From Chromatiales bacterium (lineage in GTDB: Bacteria; Pseudomonadota; Gammaproteobacteria; UBA6429), in the NCBI GenBank assembly GCA_027076405.1, contig JALTJN010000421.1:66337-130336 (forward strand): a DNA stretch of 64,000 nucleotides, read 5' to 3'. The translations under genes and the position numbers were made by a program. Every line of letters starts with the position of its first letter. Position 1 is the first letter of the stretch. The notes beneath the pieces are model-generated. The model worked only from the letters and a program-made list of their open reading frames with translations. It made no database searches and was not told where the DNA came from. Of the stretch, positions 28,345 to 37,125 are shown piece by piece.

Positions 28345-28473
28345 TGATTTTTTTAGGCATTCATGGCTGCAGTTGTAATGGTCTTGCTTGGTATAACCGC
28401 TTTTATTTTATTTCAATGGCTGATGATGGCGGAGGTTAACTGGATAATGATGAAACAGGGTACTGTTGTTTAA
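28345..28473 (+). pseudogene. Truncated, frameshifted copy of the holin-like membrane gene
   Basis: From GTGATTTTTTTAG on, the DNA closely matches the 3' end of the intact gene at 30463-30861 (FQWLMM...NWIMM). One T is missing after the T-run, so the frame is broken, and the 5' two thirds are absent; an ATG at 28363 still opens 36 codons (MAAVVMVLLGITAFILFQWL). It is a decayed paralogue left in the 530-bp gap 28191-28722, which otherwise holds only regulatory sequence for the dioxygenase. Confidence 0.8.
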
Positions 28474-28636
28474 ATTTATGTAACGGTCATAAATAATTAA
28501 AGGGTGAGCTCCCTTAAAAGCGAATGTTAAATGTTATTGCCATTTTATATTCTTCTAGTTCGTTTTTTGGTTTTAACTCTGGTTAGGTGGCTAAATTAAC
28601 GTTGCAACTATAATTTTATCTGTTTGTCTCGTTTAC

Positions 28637-28650
28637 ATGATCTTGATCAA
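28637..28650. promoter_or_regulatory. Fnr/Crp-type box, near consensus
   Basis: ATGATCTTGATCAA matches the Fnr consensus TTGAT-N4-ATCAA at 9 of 10 positions. It is centred 79 bp upstream of the dioxygenase start codon. It may control that gene by oxygen or a related signal. A single near-match could occur by chance in AT-rich DNA. Confidence 0.4.
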
Positions 28651-28722
28651 GACTTTAAGTCTTTTGAACTCTAATATTTCAAATCCAAATAACCATCTAA
28701 CTAATTAGAGCAGGTCTAAAAA

Positions 28723-29631
28723 ATGATACCTTTTCCACAAGAATCAATATCTGTAATTTCGCCATTTAATATTAATAATGATGAACTGTATAAAAAATGG
28801 CGCGACAATAAACTTAAAGATTATCCTCTAAAGATTACTGACTTAATTGTTGAAATAAGTGACCCACGTAAACTGACCAAGTCTGAATATACAGCATTGC
28901 ATGATGTGTGCTGTAAGACAAACATGGTTATTTATGCCAGCAAAACAGCTGATGATCCAAGCCCTGAAATTCCTCTTTCGATGGGGCGTGCTTTTGATTT
29001 AAATAATATTGATAATAATTGGCTGGGTGATGAAACTGGATTAACCTCTCTTAGAGTAGCGACCGAAGGTATTCGTCAACGCTTTATTCCTTATACTAAT
29101 CAAGCTATCAATTGGCATACTGATGGTTATTACAATACTAAAAGTCATCAGATCAATGCTTTATTATTGCATGTTGTACAAAGAGCCGCTGAAGGTGGTG
29201 AAAATGCATTAATGGATCATGAAATAGCCTATATTATGTTGCGTGAGAAAAATCCGGATTATATACGTGCGCTAATGGAGCCGGATGTTATGACAATTCC
29301 TGCCCGTATTGAAGAAGGAAAAGTTGCAAGAGAAGAAGAGTCTGGTCCCGTATTTAGTGTGTCTAATGAAGGTAATTTACACATGAGATATACAATTCGG
29401 GTTAATAATGTTGTCTGGTCTGATAACCCCATAGTTAAAGAAGCGCTTGGCTGTTTAAAACAAATTTTGAATGGTGATTCTCCTTATATCTATCATGGCT
29501 TACTGGAGCCCGGAATGGGTTTAGTGAGCAACAATGTTTTACATGATCGTGCAGCTTTCACAGATAGTGAAGAAAATAAGCGACATTTTTATCGTGCGCG
29601 TTATTATGATCGTTTAAATATAACAACATAA
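28723..29631 (+). CDS. Fe(II)/2-oxoglutarate-dependent dioxygenase (TauD/TfdA-like)
   Basis: 302 residues, soluble. Seen: the facial triad with NWHTDGYYN (His132, Asp134) and LHDRAAF (His274), plus the 2-oxoglutarate-binding Arg in HFYRARYYDRL. HVVQRAAEGGENALMD is also typical of the TauD-type fold. Substrate unknown; sulfonate, carnitine-like or amino-acid-derived molecules are possible. The ATG follows AGAGCAGG. It is monocistronic and may be under an Fnr-type box. Confidence 0.85.
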   Translation: MIPFPQESISVISPFNINNDELYKKWRDNKLKDYPLKITDLIVEISDPRKLTKSEYTALHDVCCKTNMVIYASKTADDPSPEIPLSMGRAFDLNNIDNNWLGDETGLTSLRVATEGIRQRFIPYTNQAINWHTDGYYNTKSHQINALLLHVVQRAAEGGENALMDHEIAYIMLREKNPDYIRALMEPDVMTIPARIEEGKVAREEESGPVFSVSNEGNLHMRYTIRVNNVVWSDNPIVKEALGCLKQILNGDSPYIYHGLLEPGMGLVSNNVLHDRAAFTDSEENKRHFYRARYYDRLNITT

Positions 29632-29698
29632 AATAAATATGTCTGTGCAAGATAGCAATAGGTTTTTTATATTATAAACGCGTATAATAAATGGCGTT

Positions 29699-30382
29699 AT
29701 GCCATTAAATATTAAAAAAAATTTACCTACGCTATGGAAGTCTTATTTAGCCTCAGAGTTTGAAAAAGACTATATGCAGCATTTACACGACTTTTTGCGT
29801 AGTGAAAAAGATCAGTCAAAATCGATTCTTCCTCATTCATCACTCTGGTTTAATGCCTTAACTACGACAGATCTAGATCAAGTTAAGGTGGTGATATTAG
29901 GGCAAGATCCTTACCCGACACCGGGGCATGCACATGGTTTGTGTTTTTCGGTGATGCCGGAAGTTAAACCGATTCCGAAATCTTTAGTTAATATTTATAA
30001 AGAGCTTGAAGAAGATTTGGGTATAGTGAATATCAATGGTAATTTGCAGTCGTGGGCGGATCAGGGAGTACTGTTATTAAACAGTGTATTAACAGTTGAA
30101 GCGGGTAATGCTAATTCACATCAGGGTAAGGGGTGGGAGCAGTTTACAGATCGTATTATTGAAGTCTTAAACGATCAACCTTCTCCTATTGTATTTGTAT
30201 TGTGGGGTGCATATGCGCAGAAAAAAGGGCGTATCTTAAATAACCCGCAACATTTAGTTTTGCGTTCTCCTCATCCTTCTCCCCTTTCCGCATATCGTGG
30301 TTTTTTTGGAAGCAAGCCTTTTTCAAAAGTTAATCACTTTTTAATTGAAAAGGGTAAAGAACCTGTTAACTGGAAGGTATAG
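29699..30382 (+). CDS. ung: Uracil-DNA glycosylase
   Basis: Family 1 uracil-DNA glycosylase that removes uracil from DNA. Seen: the water-activating loop VVILGQDPYPTPGHAHGL with Asp70, VLLLNSVLTVEAGNANSH, VFVLWGAYAQKKG and RSPHPSPLSAYRGFFG with His192. 227 residues, full length. The usual GQDPYH motif reads GQDPYP here, a departure from most Ung proteins. A TATAAT at about 29687 is only about 10 nt from the ATG, suggesting a very short or absent leader. Confidence 0.95.
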   Translation: MPLNIKKNLPTLWKSYLASEFEKDYMQHLHDFLRSEKDQSKSILPHSSLWFNALTTTDLDQVKVVILGQDPYPTPGHAHGLCFSVMPEVKPIPKSLVNIYKELEEDLGIVNINGNLQSWADQGVLLLNSVLTVEAGNANSHQGKGWEQFTDRIIEVLNDQPSPIVFVLWGAYAQKKGRILNNPQHLVLRSPHPSPLSAYRGFFGSKPFSKVNHFLIEKGKEPVNWKV

Positions 30383-30462
30383 AATACCATAACAATGGTC
30401 TGATGAAGTTTATCTTAATTTAATTGTATGTACTGAAATAAATCTATTACTGGAAGAATATT

Positions 30463-30861
30463 ATGATGATTATTGGTTTTCTTTTTATCTGGTTTGTCAC
30501 GGCAATAGGCTTATGGTTTGCTACAAAAATAGTTCCGGGTATTAATTTTAAGCGCTCGGGAGGTTTATGGACGGCAGCATTTGTGCTGGGATTAATTAAT
30601 GCTTTTATACGCCCCGTTCTCTGGGTATTAACTTTTCCGCTTACTGTACTGACCTTTGGTTTATTTGCTCTTGTTGTTAATGCTTTTATGATATGGCTAA
30701 CAGGTAAGCTGGTTGATAATTTTGTCGTGCGTGATTTTTTTAGTGCATTTATGGCTGCGATTGTAATGGCATTACTGGGTATTGCGGCCTTTGTTTTGTT
30801 TCAATGGCTGATGATGGATCAAGTAAACTGGATAATGATGGAGCAAGGTACCTATATTTAA
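30463..30861 (+). CDS. Phage holin family IV-like membrane protein (Mycobact_4TM/DUF-type)
   Basis: 132 residues with four hydrophobic segments. Seen: the family motif GLINAFIRPVLWVLTFPLTVLTFGLFALVVNAFMIWLTGKLV, here spread over two segments, typical of the small PF04020-type membrane proteins. They are called holin-like by sequence only; there is no prophage here. The ATG at 30463 follows AAGAATATT weakly. A broken copy of the 3' end is 2 kb upstream. Role unknown. Confidence 0.8.
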   Translation: MMIIGFLFIWFVTAIGLWFATKIVPGINFKRSGGLWTAAFVLGLINAFIRPVLWVLTFPLTVLTFGLFALVVNAFMIWLTGKLVDNFVVRDFFSAFMAAIVMALLGIAAFVLFQWLMMDQVNWIMMEQGTYI

Positions 30862-30908
30862 ATGTTTTCCTAACTGAATTTGATTTTCTAATAAGATAAT
30901 AATTAACT

Positions 30909-31844
30909 ATGACTAAATTGATCTTCACTCTGATAGTTACCGGCATTATGAGTATGCCTGTTCATGCGAAATCCTTTGAGTTAAGCCTTCCTTATATTGT
31001 TGGCCCTGATATTTATGAACTGTATACAGATGCAGGCTTATTGATTACTAAAGTTTACGTTAATGGTATCGAAAGAAAGCTCAGTAATCCTGAAGGCCAG
31101 GGGTTTACTGTTGTAAACAGAGCAAGTTTTAGTGGTCCCATGGGCTATTATAATAAAGTGATCCTGAACAGCCATATGCGCAAGGGAAAAAATGAAATAA
31201 AAGTTGTTTTTCAGCCTTCACCGGTTATTAATAAAAATATGATGACCTATTTTGAAGATAAAATATTTGCTCACGCAGTTATTGTAAGGGGAGTATTAAA
31301 GAAAAACAGTCTGGGCGTTTCTACAGAAAAACTCGACAAACTTGTTTCTGAACATAAAGCGCCGGTTACTATACTGGCGAATAAGTTTTTAAAAGGAATG
31401 CCAAAAGATAATAAAAATATCACGATGAACTTTATTATTAATACCGCAGATGGTGAACGTGAATATAAAGGTCAAATAGATTACTGCGATGGCGGGATTT
31501 CGTCATCCTATAATTTTACCGGAGAGCTTCTGCTAAATAACACGGCTATTTTAAAAATACATAATAACGCCAGTACAACGCTTGTGCCTCTAAACAAAAT
31601 TTTAAAGCCGATAGATGTTGAGCTTAAATTAAAAGTTTCCTCAATAAATAATAATGAGCCAGCACATTTTAAATATTCGATTGAGTGTGATATGAAATCG
31701 ATTATTAAAAACAAACTAAATTTAAAACCAAAATATAATAATGTCAGTTTTGGTGATTTTTTTGATCGACTCGACACTGAAATTTGGAATTTAAAGTTTA
31801 GTAAGCCAGGAATATATCAGCATACTTTTCAGTATTATTATTAA
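30909..31844 (+). CDS. Exported protein of unknown function
   Basis: 311 residues with a signal peptide (KLIFTLIVTGIMSMPVHA). The mature part is beta-rich, with VNGIERKLSNPEGQGFTVVN resembling an immunoglobulin-like surface domain and two Cys (YCDGG, ECDMK). No family was recognised and there is no membrane anchor. It lies 16 bp upstream of the inositol-phosphatase-like gene, so they may be cotranscribed. Probably periplasmic. Confidence 0.65.
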   Translation: MTKLIFTLIVTGIMSMPVHAKSFELSLPYIVGPDIYELYTDAGLLITKVYVNGIERKLSNPEGQGFTVVNRASFSGPMGYYNKVILNSHMRKGKNEIKVVFQPSPVINKNMMTYFEDKIFAHAVIVRGVLKKNSLGVSTEKLDKLVSEHKAPVTILANKFLKGMPKDNKNITMNFIINTADGEREYKGQIDYCDGGISSSYNFTGELLLNNTAILKIHNNASTTLVPLNKILKPIDVELKLKVSSINNNEPAHFKYSIECDMKSIIKNKLNLKPKYNNVSFGDFFDRLDTEIWNLKFSKPGIYQHTFQYYY

Positions 31845-31860
31845 TTAAAGGGCATATCAG

Positions 31861-32649
31861 GTGGAAGTTGATGTCAAAGTTTTAACCGAACTTGTAAAAA
31901 TAACAGCAAAAAAAGAGCTGCTACCACGGTTTACACTTGTGACTGCAAATACCAAGCAGGACGGTAGTATTGTGACTGAGGCCGATATTTCAATGCAAAA
32001 CCACCTGCAGTCAAAGTTACTGGAGGCTTTCCCGAATACGGTTTTGTTATCTGAAGAAATGACAGTTGAGGAGCAGGCAGAGGCTTTATCTTCTGCACAG
32101 CCTGTCTGGTGTCTGGATCCGTTAGATGGAACAAGTAATTTTTCTGCATGTATTCCTTATTTTGCAGTCTCACTATCATTAATTGTTAATCATGAAGTGG
32201 TTATCGGCCTGGTTTATGATCCTGTACGAGATGAATGTTTTTTAGCAGAGAAAAACAAACCTTCTACTTTAAATGAACAGGTTATTGAGCTTAACGATAA
32301 TACAAGTCAGATAAATAAATCCATCGCAATTATTGATTTTAAACGTCTGGATAAAAATTTATCAACACGTTTAGTGACGGAACAACCCTTTTCATCACAA
32401 AGAAATTTTGGCGCTTCTGCTTTGGACTGGTGCTGGTTAGCGCTTAATCGCGGACAATTGTATTTACATGGCAAGCAAAATATATGGGACTATTCTGCGG
32501 GACATTTTATTTTTGAAAATGCCGGTGGTTATGCTTGTACTTTTGAAGGAGCCCCGGTGTTTAATTGTGAACTGGTAGCTCGATCTGTTATTGCTGCTGT
32601 TAATCAACCACTATTAGATGTGTGGTATAAGTGGATAAAGAGTCGCTGA
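31861..32649 (+). CDS. Inositol monophosphatase/CysQ-family phosphatase
   Basis: 262 residues beginning at GTG. Seen: the two metal-site motifs TVLLSEEMTVEEQ and CLDPLDGTSNFSACI, and the C-terminal NIWDYSAGHFIFENAGG. This is the Mg-dependent, Li-sensitive phosphatase superfamily (inositol monophosphatase, histidinol-phosphatase, CysQ). The substrate is not resolved; His-phosphatase or inositol/3'-phosphoadenosine types are possible. It follows an exported protein by 16 bp. A better ATG start is not present nearby. Confidence 0.85.
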   Translation: MEVDVKVLTELVKITAKKELLPRFTLVTANTKQDGSIVTEADISMQNHLQSKLLEAFPNTVLLSEEMTVEEQAEALSSAQPVWCLDPLDGTSNFSACIPYFAVSLSLIVNHEVVIGLVYDPVRDECFLAEKNKPSTLNEQVIELNDNTSQINKSIAIIDFKRLDKNLSTRLVTEQPFSSQRNFGASALDWCWLALNRGQLYLHGKQNIWDYSAGHFIFENAGGYACTFEGAPVFNCELVARSVIAAVNQPLLDVWYKWIKSR

Positions 32650-32778
32650 TATTTTAGTTTTACTATTAACCTTTCGAACAGTGTACTTATTTTTAAAACA
32701 TAATTTAAGCGTTGTTATGTTTTAAGATTTCTTGCTATATAATCATTTTACTTTTTGAGTCAGGTGAAAGGAAAAAGC

Positions 32779-33156
32779 ATGGAGATTGATGAGTCAGTTA
32801 ATGTATTAGATGAACCGTTAAACATTTGTGGAGAAGATCCTGTCACTGGTTTTTTTCGTGATAGTAAATGTAATACCTGTAAAGAGGATGTGGGAATACA
32901 TACCGTTTGTATAGAAGCAAGTACAGAATTTCTCGAGTACTCACGTTTTAAAGGGAATGATTTATCAACGCCTGTTCCTCAATTCGGTTTTGAAGGTTTG
33001 AAACCCGGTAATAGCTGGTGTTTATGCGCTGCAAGATGGCTTGAAGCATATGAGGAAGGAATGGCTCCTCGTGTATATTTAATGCGTACACATAAACGAA
33101 CACTCGACGTGGTTCCTATTGAGTTATTAAAAAAATATGCAATTGATTTAAATTAA
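32779..33156 (+). CDS. DUF2237 protein
   Basis: 125 residues from ATG 32779, preceded by GAAAGGAAAAAGC. The sequence LNICGEDPVTGFFRDSKCNTC, DVGIHTVCIEASTEFLEYSR and PGNSWCLCAARWLEAYEEGM is the DUF2237 signature, with six or more conserved Cys, suggesting a metal or disulfide. A longer frame from 32755 is less likely. Function is unknown. The cupin gene follows after 14 bp. Confidence 0.85.
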   Translation: MEIDESVNVLDEPLNICGEDPVTGFFRDSKCNTCKEDVGIHTVCIEASTEFLEYSRFKGNDLSTPVPQFGFEGLKPGNSWCLCAARWLEAYEEGMAPRVYLMRTHKRTLDVVPIELLKKYAIDLN

Positions 33157-33170
33157 TTTGAGGTTCAACC

Positions 33171-33566
33171 ATGAGTAATACAAATGATGTAACTGCCGAA
33201 ACAAGTCATGTTTGGGATAACCATGTCACAGTACCTGATACCCCTGAAGGTTTTACACTAAGAACAACTTATCCGAAAAATCCGGATGGCGTAGAAGTGA
33301 TGTTAGAAAAATGGGATGCCGGTTCTGAAGAACCACCACACTCTCATCCGGGGGATGATATGACCGTTGTGGTTGAAGGGAAAATGTCTATCCAGTTTTA
33401 TATTAAGTCAAATAACGCTCTTGAGGCAGATGGAGAAAAAGTTATTCTTAATAAAGGTGATACCGGTTATGTTAAAGCTGGCCGTATCCATGATGCTAAA
33501 TATATTGAAGACTGCAAGTTAGTGTATGTTCATGATAAGGCATTTGGATTTACTGCCGAAGAGTAA
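33171..33566 (+). CDS. Cupin-domain protein
   Basis: 131 residues. Seen: the cupin metal motif PHSHPGDDMTVVVEG and a second strand set ending GRIHDAKYIEDC. Two or three His and one Glu/Asp may bind a metal. The family includes small enzymes and stress proteins of unknown role; substrate cannot be told. It is in a run with DUF2237 and the peroxiredoxin, but with gaps of 14 and 37 bp. Confidence 0.8.
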   Translation: MSNTNDVTAETSHVWDNHVTVPDTPEGFTLRTTYPKNPDGVEVMLEKWDAGSEEPPHSHPGDDMTVVVEGKMSIQFYIKSNNALEADGEKVILNKGDTGYVKAGRIHDAKYIEDCKLVYVHDKAFGFTAEE

Positions 33567-33603
33567 TTCGGCTGATATAAATTATTAAATCAGGATTTTA
33601 ATT

Positions 33604-34068
33604 ATGCTTAAAAATAATCAGGCCGCTCCGGCTTTTAGTACCTCTAACCAGAAAAATGAAATCGTTAACTTGTCTGACTTTAAGGGCAAGAAGAATGTTG
33701 TTTTATACTTTTACCCAAAAGACGACACGCCGGGTTGTACCATTGAGGCCAATCAGTTTACAGAACTGGCTGCTGAATTTTCTAAAGCAGATACAGTCAT
33801 TTTAGGCATTAGCAAAGACTCATGCGAGAGCCATCAAAAATTTATCGACAAATATGATTTAAAAGTAGACTTGCTTGCAGATACCAGTGGTGAACTTTGT
33901 GAAGCATATGGTGTGTGGCAGGAAAAAGAGAAAAATGGCACAAAGAAAATGGGTATTGTGCGTTCTACTTTTTTAATTGATAAAGAAGGCATGCTTGTTG
34001 ATGTTATGTATGGTGTAACAGCTAAAGGTCACGCACAGGAAATTCTGGAAAAAACACAACAACTTTAA
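33604..34068 (+). CDS. bcp: Thioredoxin-dependent thiol peroxidase (Bcp/PrxQ)
   Basis: 154 residues. Peroxidatic Cys45 in KDDTPGCTIEANQF, typical of Bcp. The residue five after it (Cys in E. coli Bcp) is Asn here, so this is the one-Cys-like form or another Cys (DSCESH) resolves. It detoxifies hydroperoxides using thioredoxin or glutaredoxin-type donors. The ATG follows AGGATTTTAATT. The next gene is separated by a 112-bp gap. Confidence 0.93.
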   Translation: MLKNNQAAPAFSTSNQKNEIVNLSDFKGKKNVVLYFYPKDDTPGCTIEANQFTELAAEFSKADTVILGISKDSCESHQKFIDKYDLKVDLLADTSGELCEAYGVWQEKEKNGTKKMGIVRSTFLIDKEGMLVDVMYGVTAKGHAQEILEKTQQL

Positions 34069-34180
34069 AAAACTTAAAGTAGGTATATTATTTTGCCGAA
34101 TATCCAGTATTAAATATACTTTTGTACCTTTTTCAGAGTTAAAGTTAACTTGAATTACCATAATGATTTTGGAGAAAAAT

Positions 34181-34792
34181 ATGTCTCAGGAAATGTTTGA
34201 TAAAGCCGTTAAATTGATGGATACGGCTAACAGTGAAGATCCGAATATTGAAAAAGATGAAGCAGGCAAAGAATGGCCAAAAGAGTTGCTTTATTCACAT
34301 CGTATGGCCGATATGATTGAACGTTATAAACCCGACGCCGATTTTGTTAATCAGCTTGCCGTTCGCGGGCAACATATTCAACGCTGGAAATCTCCGCGAG
34401 ATGCATATCCTATGGATCGAAAAGGTTATCATCAGTGGCGCAAAGCACTATACACCTTTCATGCTGATACAACAGCAGACCTAATGGCCGAAGCCGGTTT
34501 TGATGAGGAATCTCTTCAGCGAGTTAAACAAGCGATTGGGAAAATTGGAATTAAAGTAAATAAAGATACACAGCTGTTAGAAGATGTCGCCGGGCTGGTT
34601 TTTATTGAACACTACATGCTGGCTTTTGCCGAAAAGCATCCTGAATATAGTGAAGAAAAATGGATAGATATTATTCGCAAGACATGGAACAAAATGTCTG
34701 AAGATGCTCATAATTTTTCACTATCCGGTGACTTGAAATTACCAGAGCCTTTAATTCCTTTAATCCAGAAGTCCATAGCAAACGACAGTTAA
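34181..34792 (+). CDS. DUF4202 protein
   Basis: About 203 residues from ATG 34181, preceded by TTGGAG; an earlier ATG at 34163 is less likely. Seen: LLYSHRMADMIERY, AVRGQHIQRWKSPRDAYPMD, WRKALYTFHADTTADLMAEA and a C-terminal IDIIRKTWNKMS helix, typical of DUF4202. His-rich motifs suggest a metal-dependent HD-like helical fold; function unknown. Confidence 0.85.
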   Translation: MSQEMFDKAVKLMDTANSEDPNIEKDEAGKEWPKELLYSHRMADMIERYKPDADFVNQLAVRGQHIQRWKSPRDAYPMDRKGYHQWRKALYTFHADTTADLMAEAGFDEESLQRVKQAIGKIGIKVNKDTQLLEDVAGLVFIEHYMLAFAEKHPEYSEEKWIDIIRKTWNKMSEDAHNFSLSGDLKLPEPLIPLIQKSIANDS

Positions 34793-34813
34793 ATTTTAGT
34801 ATTAAAACGAATA

Positions 34814-35269
34814 ATGCTTAAAGTTATCATGACTGTATTATTAGTTCTTGCCATAGTGATAATTGCTTTGCTCTTTATGCTTGGTAGTCACTCTCGCAGT
34901 GGTACACCTCCCGGACTGGTTGCCGGAAAACTGGCAGCTTGTCCTAAAAAACCGAATTGTGTTTGCAGTGAAATGAAAGATGATGCTGCTCATTTTATTG
35001 AGCCGATTATTTCGTCTGATATTTCATTAGTTAATTCCATAATTAAAGATATGGGAGGCGTTCTGGTTAAAGAAAAAGATCATTATTATTCTTATCTGTT
35101 TACATCAAAGATATTCGGGTTTATTGATGATTTTGAAGTACGCTATGACCCGGATAAAAGCATTATCCATCTTCGATCTGCATCAAGAGTTGGCCGAAGT
35201 GATTTGGGAGCAAACCGTAAAAGAGTTGAAAATTTAAGGCTGTTATTAGAGCAGGAAAATACTTTATGA
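34814..35269 (+). CDS. DUF1499 protein
   Basis: 151 residues with an N-terminal membrane anchor (VIMTVLLVLAIVIIALLFML). The DUF1499 motif CPKKPNCVCSEMKDDAAH and the C-terminal IHLRSASRVGRSDLGANRKR are both present. Proteins of this group are membrane-attached and of unknown role. It starts 21 bp after the DUF4202 stop, so the pair is probably one transcript. Confidence 0.85.
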   Translation: MLKVIMTVLLVLAIVIIALLFMLGSHSRSGTPPGLVAGKLAACPKKPNCVCSEMKDDAAHFIEPIISSDISLVNSIIKDMGGVLVKEKDHYYSYLFTSKIFGFIDDFEVRYDPDKSIIHLRSASRVGRSDLGANRKRVENLRLLLEQENTL

Positions 35270-35411
35270 TTATTGTTATCCCGGCATGGAGTTAGCCGGA
35301 ATTAATAAGTTCTGTGATCTGTCTCTTTAAAGAAGATTTGATTTTTTATTGGTAAAAATAAGTCATGCTTTAAGGTAACTGACCCGATAATAAAATACTA
35401 AAGGAGTATTG

Positions 35412-36290
35412 ATGGCTGGTGGAATTTTAGCGCTACTTGATGACATTGCTGCTCTGCTTGATGATGCTGCCGCGATGAGTAAAATTGCGGCAAAGAAAAC
35501 GGCTGGCTTGTTAGGTGATGATTTAGCGGTAAATGCTGAAAAAGCAACAGGTTTTCATGCTTCGAGAGAGCTTCCTGTTATATGGGCAATCACTAAGGGC
35601 GCATTACTTAATAAACTGATTATTCTTCCTGTTGCTTTTTTGCTGAGTGCTTTTTTCCCTTGGTTGATTGTACCTATTTTACTTCTTGGTGGAACCTACT
35701 TAAGTTATGAAGGTACTGAAAAAGTTATTGAATGGTTAACAATTTCAACTTATAAACAGCACAAAAATAGTCATTCAGCTGGTGCAACTAATAGAGTAGA
35801 GTCAGAAGCGGCTAAAATTAAAAGTGCAATACGTACCGACTTTATCCTTTCTATCGAAATAATCGTGATCTCGCTGGAAACAGTCATTGAGCAAACATTA
35901 GCTATTCAAATTCTTGTTGTGAGTGTTATTGCTTTACTCGCCACGGCAGGGGTGTATGGTGTTGTTGCATTAATTGTAAGAATGGATGACAGCGGGTTTT
36001 ACCTAATTAAACGTGCCAGAATATTACAGGGGATAAAGTCAAAGCTGGCTAATTTTTTTGGGAAATTGCTGATCCAGTCTTTACCAAAGGTGATTCATAT
36101 TTTGGCTATTATTGGCACTATTGCAATGCTTCTTGTCGGTGGAGGGATGTTTGTTCATAATATTGATAGCCTGCATCAATACCTCTCGATTATACCGGTA
36201 ATCGTAGCAGATTTAATTATGGGGCTGGTTATTGGCTTAATATCAATTGTTTTAATCTCGGCAATTAAATTTATAAAGACTAAAATTTAA
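35412..36290 (+). CDS. DUF808 (YedI-like) inner-membrane protein
   Basis: 292 residues from ATG 35412 with AAGGAG just upstream. Seen: GGILALLDDIAALLDDAAAM, KTAGLLGDDLAVNA, LLLGGTYLSYEGTEKVIEWL and a C-terminal membrane segment set, the DUF808 signature. It has about seven hydrophobic segments. Function unknown. Two small genes follow with gaps of 22 and 15 bp and may be cotranscribed. Confidence 0.9.
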   Translation: MAGGILALLDDIAALLDDAAAMSKIAAKKTAGLLGDDLAVNAEKATGFHASRELPVIWAITKGALLNKLIILPVAFLLSAFFPWLIVPILLLGGTYLSYEGTEKVIEWLTISTYKQHKNSHSAGATNRVESEAAKIKSAIRTDFILSIEIIVISLETVIEQTLAIQILVVSVIALLATAGVYGVVALIVRMDDSGFYLIKRARILQGIKSKLANFFGKLLIQSLPKVIHILAIIGTIAMLLVGGGMFVHNIDSLHQYLSIIPVIVADLIMGLVIGLISIVLISAIKFIKTKI

Positions 36291-36312
36291 CGCTTATTTA
36301 AAAGGGAATAAT

Positions 36313-36786
36313 ATGAACAGGACGTTTTATATGCAAATATTTTCATTTAGTAAATTTATTTTATTTTTCTTTATCTCCTTGTTTGTATTTTCAGGCTGCA
36401 CAGTAAAGTATGTTGCAGACTATGATGCCTCAATTAAAGAAGAAACTTTACAAATTGCCAAAAAGGTTGATTTGTTTTGGGGAACATTGATAGATACTGA
36501 AAAAGGACAAAGAGAATACAGTCATTTTAAAAATGAATATAATGAAATAGAGTCAGATATACGGATTCTTAAACTTAAAAATAATATACGCGCCTTTAAT
36601 CATATTTCTACACGGCAAGTAAGTGTGGCTCTGGATTTGTGGATTGAAGATAAAAAATCACACAAAAAGAAAAACAGTTTTAGCAATTTTCTTGCCAAAC
36701 GCCATAGACAACAATTTATCAGATTGTTTACCGCAATAGCAAAAGGTGAAGAAGAGAAAAACTTCACTGCAATTTCAGCAAAATAG
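36313..36786 (+). CDS. Putative lipoprotein
   Basis: 157 residues with a signal peptide ending in the lipobox VFSGC. The mature part is rich in Lys and Glu and helical (EETLQIAKKVDLFWGTLID). No family was recognised. It lies 22 bp after the DUF808 gene and 15 bp before another small gene, so the three probably form one transcript. Possibly anchored in the outer membrane. Confidence 0.68.
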   Translation: MNRTFYMQIFSFSKFILFFFISLFVFSGCTVKYVADYDASIKEETLQIAKKVDLFWGTLIDTEKGQREYSHFKNEYNEIESDIRILKLKNNIRAFNHISTRQVSVALDLWIEDKKSHKKKNSFSNFLAKRHRQQFIRLFTAIAKGEEEKNFTAISAK

Positions 36787-36801
36787 AAAAGGAATTTTAT
36801 A

Positions 36802-37116
36802 ATGAGTTTTGATATAGATGTAGTTGTTGACAATATGGGGTTTGCTATTATTGATGCGGCTAAAGATGATGTAATTGATATAAAAAATTACTCGGACACC
36901 ATCCTGAAGAATAAAAAAGAATCACTAAAAGAGCTAGGCGCAGCAATGCTGGCAAATGAAATTTCTGATGATATTTTTAATTCTGAATTAGAACGAGAAA
37001 AAAAAGTAGTTGAAGCAGAGCTGTTAACCATTAAGTTGATGTCACAGGCTGTGGCTCAGAAGGCCGTTAATTCAGCCATTAATGTGTTTGTTAATGCAGT
37101 AAAGGCAGCGGTATAA
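36802..37116 (+). CDS. Small helical protein of unknown function
   Basis: 104 residues, entirely helical and charged, with an amphipathic C-terminus (AVNSAINVFVNAVKAAV). It has no signal or membrane segment. The ribosome site AAAAGGAATTTT precedes the ATG. It follows the lipoprotein gene and may be its partner. No family was recognised. Confidence 0.62.
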   Translation: MSFDIDVVVDNMGFAIIDAAKDDVIDIKNYSDTILKNKKESLKELGAAMLANEISDDIFNSELEREKKVVEAELLTIKLMSQAVAQKAVNSAINVFVNAVKAAV

Positions 37117-37125
37117 AAAAATAAT

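Noticed and set aside
30463..30861. Phage holin
   Set aside because: The family name is holin-like, but the neighbours are ung and a dioxygenase and no phage genes occur.
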